64,000 bases of DNA, from the NCBI RefSeq assembly GCF_000733755.1, contig NZ_JPOF01000003.1:620001-684000 (forward strand), given 5' to 3'. How positions within the stretch are numbered: the stretch's first letter is position 1; every line of letters starts with the position of its first letter. Under the pieces are notes generated by a model that did no database searches, was not told the DNA's origin, and worked only from the letters and a program-made list of their open reading frames with translations. Position numbers and translations under genes: made by a program. Positions 56,055-64,000 of the stretch are shown here, one piece after another. This DNA comes from Lachnoclostridium phytofermentans (lineage in GTDB: Bacteria > Bacillota > Clostridia > Lachnospirales > Lachnospiraceae).

Positions 56055-57083
56055 ATGTTATCTCGTAAACTGATTATACTTTGTTTTTTGACCACTATTC
56101 TATGTAGTGGCTGTCAAACAACACAAAGTCCGAACAACACTTCATTGGATACATCTAGTGAGCTGACTCCTACCGTTACAGCTTCTATAACACAAGCTCC
56201 TAAGATAACCGTAACTCCTGAAGCCACACCGATCGTAGGGGAAGTATTATTATCCGAAGAAGATGCACTTTCCATAGTTCAGGGACAAATCAATTCAAGA
56301 AAATATTCGATATCATTGCTTGATGATAATGTAATAATAAACTCAAAAAATTATTATTCTTTTATCATTACCGAAAACTTAACAGCACTAGAACCTGCAA
56401 TACTCGTCAATAAGAGTAACGGAGAGCTCTCCTGTTTATCCTCTGATGGAAAGCAAACTCCATTTTCTACCTTTTCCACAAAACCAAGCGAAGAGGAGAC
56501 CGAATCCAATTGGAATGGCACATTTGTTCGCAAGGATTTACGAGGTGTAACAACCTCCACCATTACCATAATTCAGAATGATTCCTCTTCTTTTGAATTT
56601 TATATTCTTTCAGAAAACAGCCTTGGAGAAAACCGCCTCAGTGGTATTGGACATATTGATGGTACAACTGCTAAACATTTTACTGACGATGAAGTAAGCT
56701 TAACCTTCTCCCTCGTTGAAAATCAATTACAGTTAGTTGATAATGACTACTTTACTAGAAATTCAAATTCAATTGCTGGAAGTTATACTCTTGATAAGGA
56801 TACAAAAGAGAACTTAACTATCTCAGAAGAAGAGGCTATTCAAATCATACATTCTTTATCAGATCTTCAAACAGGCTTACCTGCAGACATCAACGATTAC
56901 CTCATCTTGTCTGACAATATAAAATTAATTATAGAAGACCGTATTTGTTATAGTTATGGTGCTTATGCCAAATTTGATCATAAAAATATTCTAATGACAA
57001 ATTTTTATGTCACAACAGATGGAAATGCAGTTTATACATATAATTCAATGAAAAATACTTATGAGCGAGTTTACGGAAAATAG
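56055..57083 (+). CDS. Putative lipoprotein of unknown function
   Basis: A 342-residue protein. An N-terminal signal (LIILCFLTTILCSGC) ends at Cys20, a lipobox-like site with Cys at -3. A Thr/Ser/Pro-rich linker follows to about residue 65. Two related helical stretches, LLSEEDALSIVQGQI (near 70) and TISEEEAIQIIHSL (near 255), suggest a repeated module flanking a central beta-rich domain (about 145-240). No family was recognised. AAAGGAGG precedes the ATG, and a strong terminator follows. It is the only plus-strand gene in its area. Confidence 0.75.
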   Translation: MLSRKLIILCFLTTILCSGCQTTQSPNNTSLDTSSELTPTVTASITQAPKITVTPEATPIVGEVLLSEEDALSIVQGQINSRKYSISLLDDNVIINSKNYYSFIITENLTALEPAILVNKSNGELSCLSSDGKQTPFSTFSTKPSEEETESNWNGTFVRKDLRGVTTSTITIIQNDSSSFEFYILSENSLGENRLSGIGHIDGTTAKHFTDDEVSLTFSLVENQLQLVDNDYFTRNSNSIAGSYTLDKDTKENLTISEEEAIQIIHSLSDLQTGLPADINDYLILSDNIKLIIEDRICYSYGAYAKFDHKNILMTNFYVTTDGNAVYTYNSMKNTYERVYGK

Positions 57084-57178
57084 GTTTTTTGATTTTTTAC
57101 TGACACTATGCATTGTCGAATAAAGTGTCTTTCGTTGTAAGAAGGTACAAAAGCGCCAGAATATATCTTGACATAATA

Positions 57179-57225
57179 AACGGAATATTCCAATAGAGTG
57201 TTTTCGCTCTAAGGAATATTCCGTT
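57179..57225 (+). terminator. Terminator between the lipoprotein and transglutaminase genes
   Basis: AACGGAATATTCC and GGAATATTCCGTT form a 13-bp stem with an inner AGAG/CTCT stem. The plus-strand side continues CCTTTATTTC and the minus-strand side UUUAUUAUG. It may serve both convergent genes. Confidence 0.75.
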
Positions 57226-57304
57226 CCTTTATTTCTCAATCAATGATGAGATGTTTGTATTTTTTTAATTTCCTATTAAATTAATTCCTTCTTTCACTTT
57301 TATT

Positions 57305-59689
57305 TCAAATCTTTCTTTCATGTCGAAGTAAATAAAAACGTAATCTTAAGTAGTTACGATATTTCATCGTTCTCTTATAATATTGATCTAGGTATCTTCG
57401 AAAACGCTCAATCGCTTGCTGTTCTCCTAGGGACGGTTCTTCTTCGTTATATCGTATCTTTTGATAGAAATCAATGATATTCTTAACCTCTCTCGTATCC
57501 ATTGAAATATCCGCTACTAAGCGCTTTATAAAGCTCTGGAATGTCTCCGACTTCTCAATTCCCTTCCCTAAAAACTCATACATGAAAAATACTGCTTTGA
57601 TATCTTGGTATATTCTTTTTTCTAAACTTGACTTACGATAGCTTCTGTTAAATAGCTGTATTTTTAATATGTAATAAAGAACTAAACCAAACAACATAAG
57701 TAGTACTACAATTCCTGCAATCATTGATATACTACGATAAGTCTTTCGGGCAGTCAGATATTCCTTTTCTTCTTGTTCCAATAGCATTTGATAGAGAGAT
57801 GGGTCATATTGCGGACCTGTACTAGGAACATTAACGGAACTGTTACCTTTGTCTTTTTCTGAAACCCAAGGCTGATACCGATAATCATAAAAAGATGGGG
57901 TAGGTTCAAAAGGAATCCAGCCAATCCCTTCGATATAAGCTTCTGGCCAAGCATGAGCGTTCCTATTGTATACATAATAGGTAAAGCGGTCTTCGCCCTC
58001 GGATGGAGGTACGCGAAATCCTTGCACATATCTGGTAGGAATACCAAAAGATCGTGCCATCATCGCAAATGCAGTCGCGTAATAAGTACAATAGCCTTCT
58101 TTGGATTCAAAAATCAGGTAATCCACTAAATCAAAACCTTCTTGGGGTTGTTTTGGTATTGTAGTATACGAATAATTTGAAAAAAACTTCTCAATCGCTT
58201 TGCATTTCTCGTAGTCATTACTACAATCTTTTGTTATTTCATATGCTAAATCAGAAACTCGCTTTGGCAGTGCTTCATAAACATTCAAATAATCTTCATA
58301 GATTTGATCTCTACGAAGTTTTAGTAATTCTCCCAACCCTTCAGAAACCTTATAAGTGATAAGATACTTCTTCTTTGCTACATTATCTTTAAATTGTAGA
58401 AATGAGGCAGTGTTCTCATTCTGATACTTAAATCTTGCTTGGCTTTCTATAAGCTGATTAAAATAGGGGCTATCAAGGTTCATATTCAAGTACCGAAACG
58501 AATAGCTTAACCCTTTTGATTTTATATCTCGGAAACGGAGATTCGCTGTATCACCGGAATAGATGTCCTTACGTCTAATAAGTTCAATATCTAGTACTTT
58601 TAAAGGGTAAAATAATGTCTTAGTTGTTATCCCTTCATATGTAACACTATAACTACGAGTAGAAATAACTGAGTTATATTCTTCTGTTAATCCTTCACGG
58701 TCGATTGCGAATAATAACTCTAATGCATCCAGTTCTGCTTCCGTATACTCTTCTTTTTTATTTTTTGTTGTATCTTCCCACTTTTCACCATTATATTGAT
58801 TCTTAACATTACCGTTAAGATATAAATGAAAACTGCTTAAGGAACTGGTTTTTAAGGACATTGCTAACTCATTTGATTCTGAAACACTTCCACCTACCCT
58901 ACCACTCTCAGAGTATCCAGCGAAATTTAAATTAAATTCTTTCTTTTCTGGATTCATCCATAAATCAAAATTGGTAACAAAATTATCAACGGCATTCGAA
59001 ACCGCATTGATGCATCGTTTAATAGTTTTCCACTCCATTGGCTTTTCCGAAGCTGGTAGTAATAAGAGAAATATACTAAGTAGTAAGGCACAAGGAATTA
59101 GAAATGTCATTGCCATAGATTGAACATTTCTCTCCTTTTTATAAAAAAGAGTCATTCTAATTTCCACTAGCGTAAGGAATAGATAGAGTAGTAGGGCGAC
59201 TATCCCTAATTTTGATGTCAGTTGCTGAGTGAATCCCAATAGCAGGAGTACACATAATATCACAACCGCTCCAATGATTCGAAATAAAAGCTTTTTTTGT
59301 AATAGATATAACGGTATTGAGGATAAGATTAATAGAAGTATCATCGTTACCGAGGAAAATCCTATCGAGTTTGATTTTCCATCACTTAAAGTCTGATCAA
59401 ACCATGAAGTATAATGTTTTATAAAATCAGAAAAGGATCCTTTATATTGGTTGCATAGGAACACAATAATTACAGTAAGGATTATTATAACAACATAAGG
59501 AAGGACGTTTTTTTTATTTTGATCAAAACATCGCAAAATCACAACCCAAAAGAAAACCAGAACTGCTAACATTCCTTCATTGACCAGAAGTCCAAAATAA
59601 ATATTGCATAAGGATAAAACAGCGATGCATAATAACATAGTTAATAGACAGGGATACCCATGGTTTTTTAATAAAAGCTTTATATTCAT
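57305..59689 (-). CDS. Membrane transglutaminase-like protein (TgpA type)
   Basis: A 794-residue protein. About seven hydrophobic segments lie in the first 215 residues, an extracytoplasmic region follows, then one membrane helix near residue 675 and a cytoplasmic tail. The transglutaminase-like core, about residues 495-600, has the catalytic Cys in KEGYCTYYATAFAMMARSFG, His in NRNAHAWPEAYIEG and the GWIPFEPTPSF segment. The ATG at 59687-59689 has GGAGAT upstream. It is the last gene of the MoxR - DUF58 - transglutaminase operon. A role in peptide cross-linking or surface proteolysis is inferred; the substrate is unknown. Confidence 0.88.
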   Translation of the reverse strand: MNIKLLLKNHGYPCLLTMLLCIAVLSLCNIYFGLLVNEGMLAVLVFFWVVILRCFDQNKKNVLPYVVIIILTVIIVFLCNQYKGSFSDFIKHYTSWFDQTLSDGKSNSIGFSSVTMILLLILSSIPLYLLQKKLLFRIIGAVVILCVLLLLGFTQQLTSKLGIVALLLYLFLTLVEIRMTLFYKKERNVQSMAMTFLIPCALLLSIFLLLLPASEKPMEWKTIKRCINAVSNAVDNFVTNFDLWMNPEKKEFNLNFAGYSESGRVGGSVSESNELAMSLKTSSLSSFHLYLNGNVKNQYNGEKWEDTTKNKKEEYTEAELDALELLFAIDREGLTEEYNSVISTRSYSVTYEGITTKTLFYPLKVLDIELIRRKDIYSGDTANLRFRDIKSKGLSYSFRYLNMNLDSPYFNQLIESQARFKYQNENTASFLQFKDNVAKKKYLITYKVSEGLGELLKLRRDQIYEDYLNVYEALPKRVSDLAYEITKDCSNDYEKCKAIEKFFSNYSYTTIPKQPQEGFDLVDYLIFESKEGYCTYYATAFAMMARSFGIPTRYVQGFRVPPSEGEDRFTYYVYNRNAHAWPEAYIEGIGWIPFEPTPSFYDYRYQPWVSEKDKGNSSVNVPSTGPQYDPSLYQMLLEQEEKEYLTARKTYRSISMIAGIVVLLMLFGLVLYYILKIQLFNRSYRKSSLEKRIYQDIKAVFFMYEFLGKGIEKSETFQSFIKRLVADISMDTREVKNIIDFYQKIRYNEEEPSLGEQQAIERFRRYLDQYYKRTMKYRNYLRLRFYLLRHERKI

Positions 59690-59740
59690 TGTAATCTCCA
59701 TTCTGTCGCAATCCTGCGAATTGGGGAAACAGTACACAAA

Positions 59741-60148
59741 TATGTGTGTAAAAAATCTTGATTTTTCTTATTTAAAATATGCCTCTTAGTAGGCCAGAAG
59801 TTTGTTCTGAGGATTACGCAAGCGCAAACTTCTGTGTGAAAGAAAATGAAGATTTCTTTCACACTTGAAAACAAAACTCTTAGTAGGCCGGAAGTTTGTT
59901 CCGAGGATTACGCAGGCGCAAACTTCTGTGTGAAAGAAATCGAAGATTTCTTTCACACTTAAAAACAAAACTCTTAGTAGGCCGGAAGTTTGTTCCGAGG
60001 ATTACGCAGGCACAAACTTCTGTGTGAAAGAAATCGAAGATTTCTTTCACACTTGAAAACAAAACTCTTAGTAGGCCGGAAGTTTGTTCCGAGGATTACG
60101 CAGGCACAAACTTCTGTGTGAAAGAAATCGAAGATTTCTTTCACACTT
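59741..60148. repeat. Four 94-bp tandem repeats, each with two hairpins
   Basis: Copies begin at 59783, 59877, 59971 and 60065 (period exactly 94), each starting CTCTTAGTAGGCC. The last is cut at the DUF58 stop region, and a degenerate partial copy precedes the first at about 59741-59782. On the transcribed minus strand each unit contains GTGTGAAAGAAATC-TTC-GATTTCTTTCACAC, a perfect 14-bp stem, and a second stem GAAGTTTG/CAAACTTC. The first copy is the most diverged (AGGCCAGAAG, TTCTGAGG). The array lies inside the transcript between DUF58 and the transglutaminase gene. Confidence 0.95.
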
Positions 60149-61325
60149 AACCCTCTAAAACTTCTGAGATTTCTTGACTCGGTGTAATTTGCCCAAAATA
60201 AATACGTGAGTCCAACTTTACTGTGAGTTTTGAAACATCATCTTCACCAAGGTAAAGGATTGCTACTTCATTTCCCAAAGAAACCATATGATAACTTGCT
60301 TTCACAATATCTTCAGAAAATGTATGCGTTAGAATGATAGAAAAAGAGGTATTCTTAAGAAGAATACAACTTTCCATTAATAACGAGCTTATCGAATGAT
60401 TCGCACGAAAATAAACATCTGTACACAGTTGATAAAATTGATCAAATTCTTGTTTGCCTGAAATATTCATTATCTTTATACCAGCAACATCGTAGATAAC
60501 TCTCACAGGTGTATTCGAACGATAAAAAAAATCGCTGAGTGCAAGTGCAATTTCAATGATTTTATCTTCAAGAATCACTCTACTTATCTCGTCAGAATCT
60601 TTCTTTTCAAAATCCACATATAGATAAACTTCAGTCTTTGGTTCCACGGTATATTTTCTTGTTACTAGTGTTCTTAACTTAGCCGATGCTTTCCAATGTA
60701 TTCTTTTCGGCTCATCGCCCGGTTCATATCTTCGAATTTCAACATCTGGAACACTCTGCTTTAATACTGGATATAGTTCAAGTGTTTTTCCCTCTGTTTC
60801 CTTATAAAGTTTTAAAGAATTCAAGCGGACAATTCTTGGCAATACCTTTGCTTGAATCGCAGATGGTGCATTATAAACAAGATGGAATAAATTCAAGTAA
60901 TCCGTAACGGTTACCTTATCAATTCCAATACGATACTCTCCACGATAATGACAGCAAATCGTCGTTGATTGTTCAATTTTATCCCCAGGAAGAAGACAAT
61001 AACTTCGGTCAGAGCTTATATTTTCTACTGTAGAAAAATCACTTTTAAAACTTACATTCACATTAGAAAAAGTCATATAATCTTCATTCGTTAATAAAAA
61101 CTGATAGGAAATATGCTCTCCTTTAACCATTGTCTTATGCTCTATAAATTGATAGATTCTGAACTGAAAATACACATAGATTAAGTAGAGATAAGAAACA
61201 ATTGGGATACAAAGACTGAAAAAAAATAGGCCATAGCTTACATATCCTCCATAATAGCTAACAAAGATACCGGTAAGTATTATGAAAAGATACAAAAAGC
61301 ATCGATTACGTCTCATCCGGTGCAC
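60147..61325 (-). CDS. DUF58 domain protein
   Basis: A 392-residue protein with two N-terminal membrane helices (about 8-25 and 28-50) and a cytoplasmic or outer part containing the DUF58 signature VEIRRYEPGDEPKRIHWKAS at about 200-220. A von Willebrand A-like fold follows (VYLYVDFEKKDSDE). Such proteins are almost always encoded next to a MoxR ATPase and a transglutaminase. The start at 61325 follows MoxR by eight bases. The stop lies at the end of the 94-bp repeat array. Confidence 0.88.
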   Translation of the reverse strand: MHRMRRNRCFLYLFIILTGIFVSYYGGYVSYGLFFFSLCIPIVSYLYLIYVYFQFRIYQFIEHKTMVKGEHISYQFLLTNEDYMTFSNVNVSFKSDFSTVENISSDRSYCLLPGDKIEQSTTICCHYRGEYRIGIDKVTVTDYLNLFHLVYNAPSAIQAKVLPRIVRLNSLKLYKETEGKTLELYPVLKQSVPDVEIRRYEPGDEPKRIHWKASAKLRTLVTRKYTVEPKTEVYLYVDFEKKDSDEISRVILEDKIIEIALALSDFFYRSNTPVRVIYDVAGIKIMNISGKQEFDQFYQLCTDVYFRANHSISSLLMESCILLKNTSFSIILTHTFSEDIVKASYHMVSLGNEVAILYLGEDDVSKLTVKLDSRIYFGQITPSQEISEVLEG

Positions 61326-61333
61326 TCCTTCCT

Positions 61334-62284
61334 TTAGGAAAAGTCTCTAAGAATTGGTATCGTAACCTTCTGTAACAATCCACGAAGAATCTTCTCTGGA
61401 GAAACTTTATTTATCTTTGCTTCCATCGAGAGCACAAAACGATGGCACAATACTGGATAGATAACCTCCAATACATCATCTGGTATGACATAATCTCTGC
61501 CTTTTAGATATGCTGTTGCAGATGCTGCTTTTATAACAGCAAGAGTAGCTCTTGGGCTCGCACCCAGTATAAAATTCTCATCCTCTCTCGTAACTTTAGT
61601 AACATCTATAATAAATGCTAGAACATCCTTATGTATTCGGACCTTTTTCACTTCCTCTTGCATTGCATCAACTTGCTCTCTTGTCATAATCGGTTTTAAT
61701 TCTGGTAATCTGTGATTGTTATGATAAAGTAATGCCATTCTTAACTCATCTTCTGGTGTTGGGTAACCAATGGATATTTTCATCAAAAATCGATCTAATT
61801 GGGCCTCTGGTAAATGATATGTCCCCATAAAATCAATTGGATTCTGTGTTGCAATTACCATAAATGGAGCTTCTAATGGATATATCTTTCCATCCACCGT
61901 TACTTGTCTCTCCTCCATTGCTTCCAACAAACTAGCTTGTGTTTTTGGGGAGGTTCGATTAATCTCATCTGCCAGTACGATATGATGCATAATGGCTCCT
62001 TTTGAAAACTCAAATGCGCCAGTTTTCATATTATAGACAGATAAACCTGTAACATCACTTGGTAAAGTATCTGGTGTAAACTGTATTCTTCCAAAACTGC
62101 AATCGACTGATTTTGCAATCGCATTCGCCAAAGTCGTCTTACCAACCCCCGGAACATCTTCTATTAGTAAATGTCCCCCTGCTAGTAATGTCGTCACCGC
62201 ATATGTAACCTTGTCTTCTTTTCCAATTAAAACTGAATTTACCTGAGATATCAACTGATTCGCCAACTCTACGTATTGAAACAT
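61334..62284 (-). CDS. MoxR family AAA+ ATPase
   Basis: The 316-residue ATPase has Walker A in IEDVPGVGKTTLANAI, Walker B in IVLADEINRTSPKTQASLLE, sensor and arginine-finger segments (PFMVIATQNPIDFMGTYHLP, EAQLDRFLMKISIGYP) and C-terminal GASPRATLAVIKAA. The family is thought to act as chaperone-like remodellers of a complex with the DUF58 protein. The ATG at 62282-62284 has AAGGGGTGG just upstream; the reading to 62368 adds a hydrophobic tail unlike the family. It is the first gene of the operon. Confidence 0.92.
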   Translation of the reverse strand: MFQYVELANQLISQVNSVLIGKEDKVTYAVTTLLAGGHLLIEDVPGVGKTTLANAIAKSVDCSFGRIQFTPDTLPSDVTGLSVYNMKTGAFEFSKGAIMHHIVLADEINRTSPKTQASLLEAMEERQVTVDGKIYPLEAPFMVIATQNPIDFMGTYHLPEAQLDRFLMKISIGYPTPEDELRMALLYHNNHRLPELKPIMTREQVDAMQEEVKKVRIHKDVLAFIIDVTKVTREDENFILGASPRATLAVIKAASATAYLKGRDYVIPDDVLEVIYPVLCHRFVLSMEAKINKVSPEKILRGLLQKVTIPILRDFS

Positions 62285-62474
62285 ATTCCACCCCTTCTTA
62301 TCGTTATCTGAATTTTCCAAAGTAATCCTATTTTTAACAATTATAATGGAAATAGATGTAATTATCAACCATAGTTATTATAGATAAATTATCCTAAATT
62401 TTATGTAAAAAAACGAATATGCAAGTTAAGCCTGTCTATGTCAAATCTCCTTAAGTTTCTGTGGATTAAACTCC

Positions 62475-62528
62475 AAAAAGAAGTCTGACATCACGCTTTA
62501 TGGCACATGTCAGACTTCTTTTTTTATA
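62475..62528 (-). terminator. Terminator of the cellulase-type gene
   Basis: AAAAAGAAGTCTGACAT (62475-62491) and ATGTCAGACTTCTTTTT (62507-62523) form a perfect 17-bp stem with runs of A and T on both sides. It lies about 70 bases beyond the stop at 62589. It would also act on the plus strand. The rest of 62285-62588 shows nothing. Confidence 0.88.
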
Positions 62529-62588
62529 CTAAGTTATAAACCCCTCTTAAAAACTTTTCTTATAACTTTTCTTATAACTTCTCTCCTA

Positions 62589-64000
62589 TTATGGCTCTAT
62601 ACCCCATACTAATGCATCAGAGATATATACTGTTGTCTTACTCCAATCAGCATAACTCGAGTTACTATCACCAAAAGAATAATCATCTGTTTGTGTATAG
62701 TTCGTCCAGTCTACTTTAGAAAATCTTCCTTGAACTTCAACGCTTTGTCCTACGTTCAAAGTTCCAGCACTGGATTTAAATGAAAATTCCAGATAGTAAT
62801 CCGCATTCGTCTTAGGAGTAGCCATCTTCACAAAGGTACCATTCACATTAGAACTTCCTATGGTAGAATAATCACACCAAAATGCCTGAGCCTTATCCGT
62901 ATTGATTGTGTAATAATAGCGAATCTTCACATCCGATAAGTTGATTGCAGTACTTCCGGTATTGATTAACTTAATTCTTGGTGCAATTCCATTCGTCGTT
63001 GCGGAAGAATTTCCATTGAACATTTGAAGTTTTATATTTCCTGTTGGGGTTACAACAGAAGAATCTTTGATGGTAACTGCTAAAACTGGATCTGTCCCTT
63101 TATTCATATCAAATGTAATGGATTGATTTCCTAATGCAAATTGACTTAAATAAGTAGATAGAATCGTTACTGTTGTTCCAGAAACGAGGTAGTCTGTTCC
63201 AGCTACCAAACTTGTAGACCCATTCTTAAGTCCAACTAAGGTATTACCATTTAAAGATAACGTAACATCAATATTTGCCTGTTTTCCGCTAGCCTTATCA
63301 AAGATTGCTGATATTGGACTAATGGATGCACTTGGTGACGTGTCAACCATCGTTACTTTAAGCGTTGCATCATTACCGCCACTAAATACAAATGTTAATG
63401 TGACAGTATTTGCGCTTTGAGCTAAGAAATAATTCTTAGATAACGTCACTACATTACCAGATACGGTATAATCAGTACCTTTGGTTAATACTACAGTTCC
63501 ATTTTTAATTGCTGTTAACGTATTCCCATTGAAATTAACAGTAACAGGTATATCAGCGGATACTGCTTGATTACGATCAAAGGTTGCTGTAGTCTTATCA
63601 AGACTTGCGGAAGGAACACCAGCCTTTGGCTCATTACCAAATACTAAGGTACCATTATCATACAATGGAATATATGTGGTCTTTACTGTAGACCCGGAAG
63701 AAACATTGCTGATTTGAGTAAAGGAGTAATCATTCGAATTATCCCATATGTTATTAACATTTTGTGGGCCTGCAATTCTAAATTGTACTTCTTTCTTATA
63801 AGCAGACTGTCCTCCTGGATAAATCTTAGTTCCTGAGAAATCTACATTCACATAATAAATATTATTCGCAGCATCCCATGGAAGAAGTGCAGACGTAGTT
63901 GCTCCATTATTATAATTTGTAGTTACTGTAAAATCATTCTTGGTATAGCCCTTTGCTACATATTCCGAAATATCAATAAAATACTTAAACGATAATTTAT
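62589..64000 (-). CDS. Carbohydrate-binding tail of a secreted cellulase-type enzyme (3' part)
   Basis: About 469 residues of a larger secreted enzyme, running beyond the right edge. The visible order is the rest of a CBM3 (YPGGQSAYKKEVQFRIAGPQ, NIWDNSNDYSF), two X2/Ig-like modules of about 90 residues each (VNFNGNTLTAIKNGTVVLTK and LSLNGNTLVGLKNGSTSLVA), and a terminal CBM3 of about 150 residues (IKLQMFNGNSSATTNGIAPR, FWCDYSTIG, NYTQTDDYSFGDSNSSY). CBM3 modules bind crystalline cellulose. X2 modules with FNGN are spacers that may bind surfaces. This CBM3 - X2 - X2 - CBM3 layout is typical of GH9 cellulases. The catalytic domain is not visible, so GH9 is inferred. Confidence 0.9.
   Translation of the reverse strand, partial: KLSFKYFIDISEYVAKGYTKNDFTVTTNYNNGATTSALLPWDAANNIYYVNVDFSGTKIYPGGQSAYKKEVQFRIAGPQNVNNIWDNSNDYSFTQISNVSSGSTVKTTYIPLYDNGTLVFGNEPKAGVPSASLDKTTATFDRNQAVSADIPVTVNFNGNTLTAIKNGTVVLTKGTDYTVSGNVVTLSKNYFLAQSANTVTLTFVFSGGNDATLKVTMVDTSPSASISPISAIFDKASGKQANIDVTLSLNGNTLVGLKNGSTSLVAGTDYLVSGTTVTILSTYLSQFALGNQSITFDMNKGTDPVLAVTIKDSSVVTPTGNIKLQMFNGNSSATTNGIAPRIKLINTGSTAINLSDVKIRYYYTINTDKAQAFWCDYSTIGSSNVNGTFVKMATPKTNADYYLEFSFKSSAGTLNVGQSVEVQGRFSKVDWTNYTQTDDYSFGDSNSSYADWSKTTVYISDALVWGIEP

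Noticed and set aside
59686-60062. Three overlapping short minus-strand frames with similar proteins
   Set aside because: They arise from the 94-bp repeats being out of frame with each other; they carry no ribosome binding site and have low-quality Cys-rich sequences.
59783-60148. CRISPR-like periodicity
   Set aside because: The whole 94-bp unit is repeated with no variable spacers, and no cas gene is nearby.

Overview
The window is AT-rich chromosomal DNA from an anaerobic, plant-polymer-degrading clostridium of the Lachnospiraceae type. At its right edge a minus-strand gene ends with a CBM3 - X2 - X2 - CBM3 tail, the arrangement I remember from the GH9 cellulase of Clostridium (Lachnoclostridium) phytofermentans. 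Sugar ABC transport genes, a GH3 glycosidase remnant, a pyrophosphate-type phosphofructokinase and strong AGGAGG ribosome binding sites fit that assignment, but the species name is inferred from gene content, not from a search. Most genes lie on the minus strand.

Layout, left to right. 1-4.4 kb: 5' part of ispF, an AraC-type regulator that looks like a YesN response regulator without its receiver domain, a Cys-rich DUF1284 protein, a GH3 beta-glycosidase gene broken by an internal deletion, and a small CD3324-like regulator. 4.8-9.4 kb: a complete Bce-type peptide sensing/detoxification module (bceR-bceS-bceA-bceB) with a perfect BceR-type operator between bceS and bceA. 9.7-18.7 kb: an APH-fold kinase, an ECF sigma factor coupled to a membrane protein with RCC1-like repeats, a patatin - HAD - GDPD lipid operon and a small surface protein. 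18.8-22.1 kb: tRNA-Pro and tRNA-Thr with a clear promoter and terminator, two degV genes, and an IS200-type element with a frameshifted transposase.

22.2-36 kb is central metabolism: PPi-type PFK, an NCS2 purine permease behind a hairpin-rich leader, ilvD and ilvB behind a T-box leader with a recognisable promoter, pepT and purL. 36-41.5 kb: a second MraY-like transferase, a LysR regulator, and an operon of two aspartoacylase-like genes plus azlC/azlD. One of the two aspartoacylase-like proteins has lost zinc ligands. 41.9-47.8 kb: a sugar ABC importer without its own ATPase, flanked by AraC and LacI regulators. 48.2-55.8 kb: a nicotinamidase-like gene, the leu cluster leuB - small membrane protein - leuC - leuD, a HAD/LysR pair and mutY. 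56-62.3 kb: a lipoprotein and a MoxR - DUF58 - transglutaminase operon interrupted by four 94-bp tandem repeats, each able to fold into two hairpins. The window closes inside the cellulase-type gene.

The parts most worth a second look are the 94-bp repeat array inside an operon, the RCC1-type partner of the ECF sigma factor, the active/degenerate aspartoacylase pair next to azlCD, a short hairpin-plus-SD motif recurring before pepT, leuD and mutY, and a dispersed hairpin repeat present at 21.2 and 41.7 kb. No CRISPR array, rRNA or phage region was seen.
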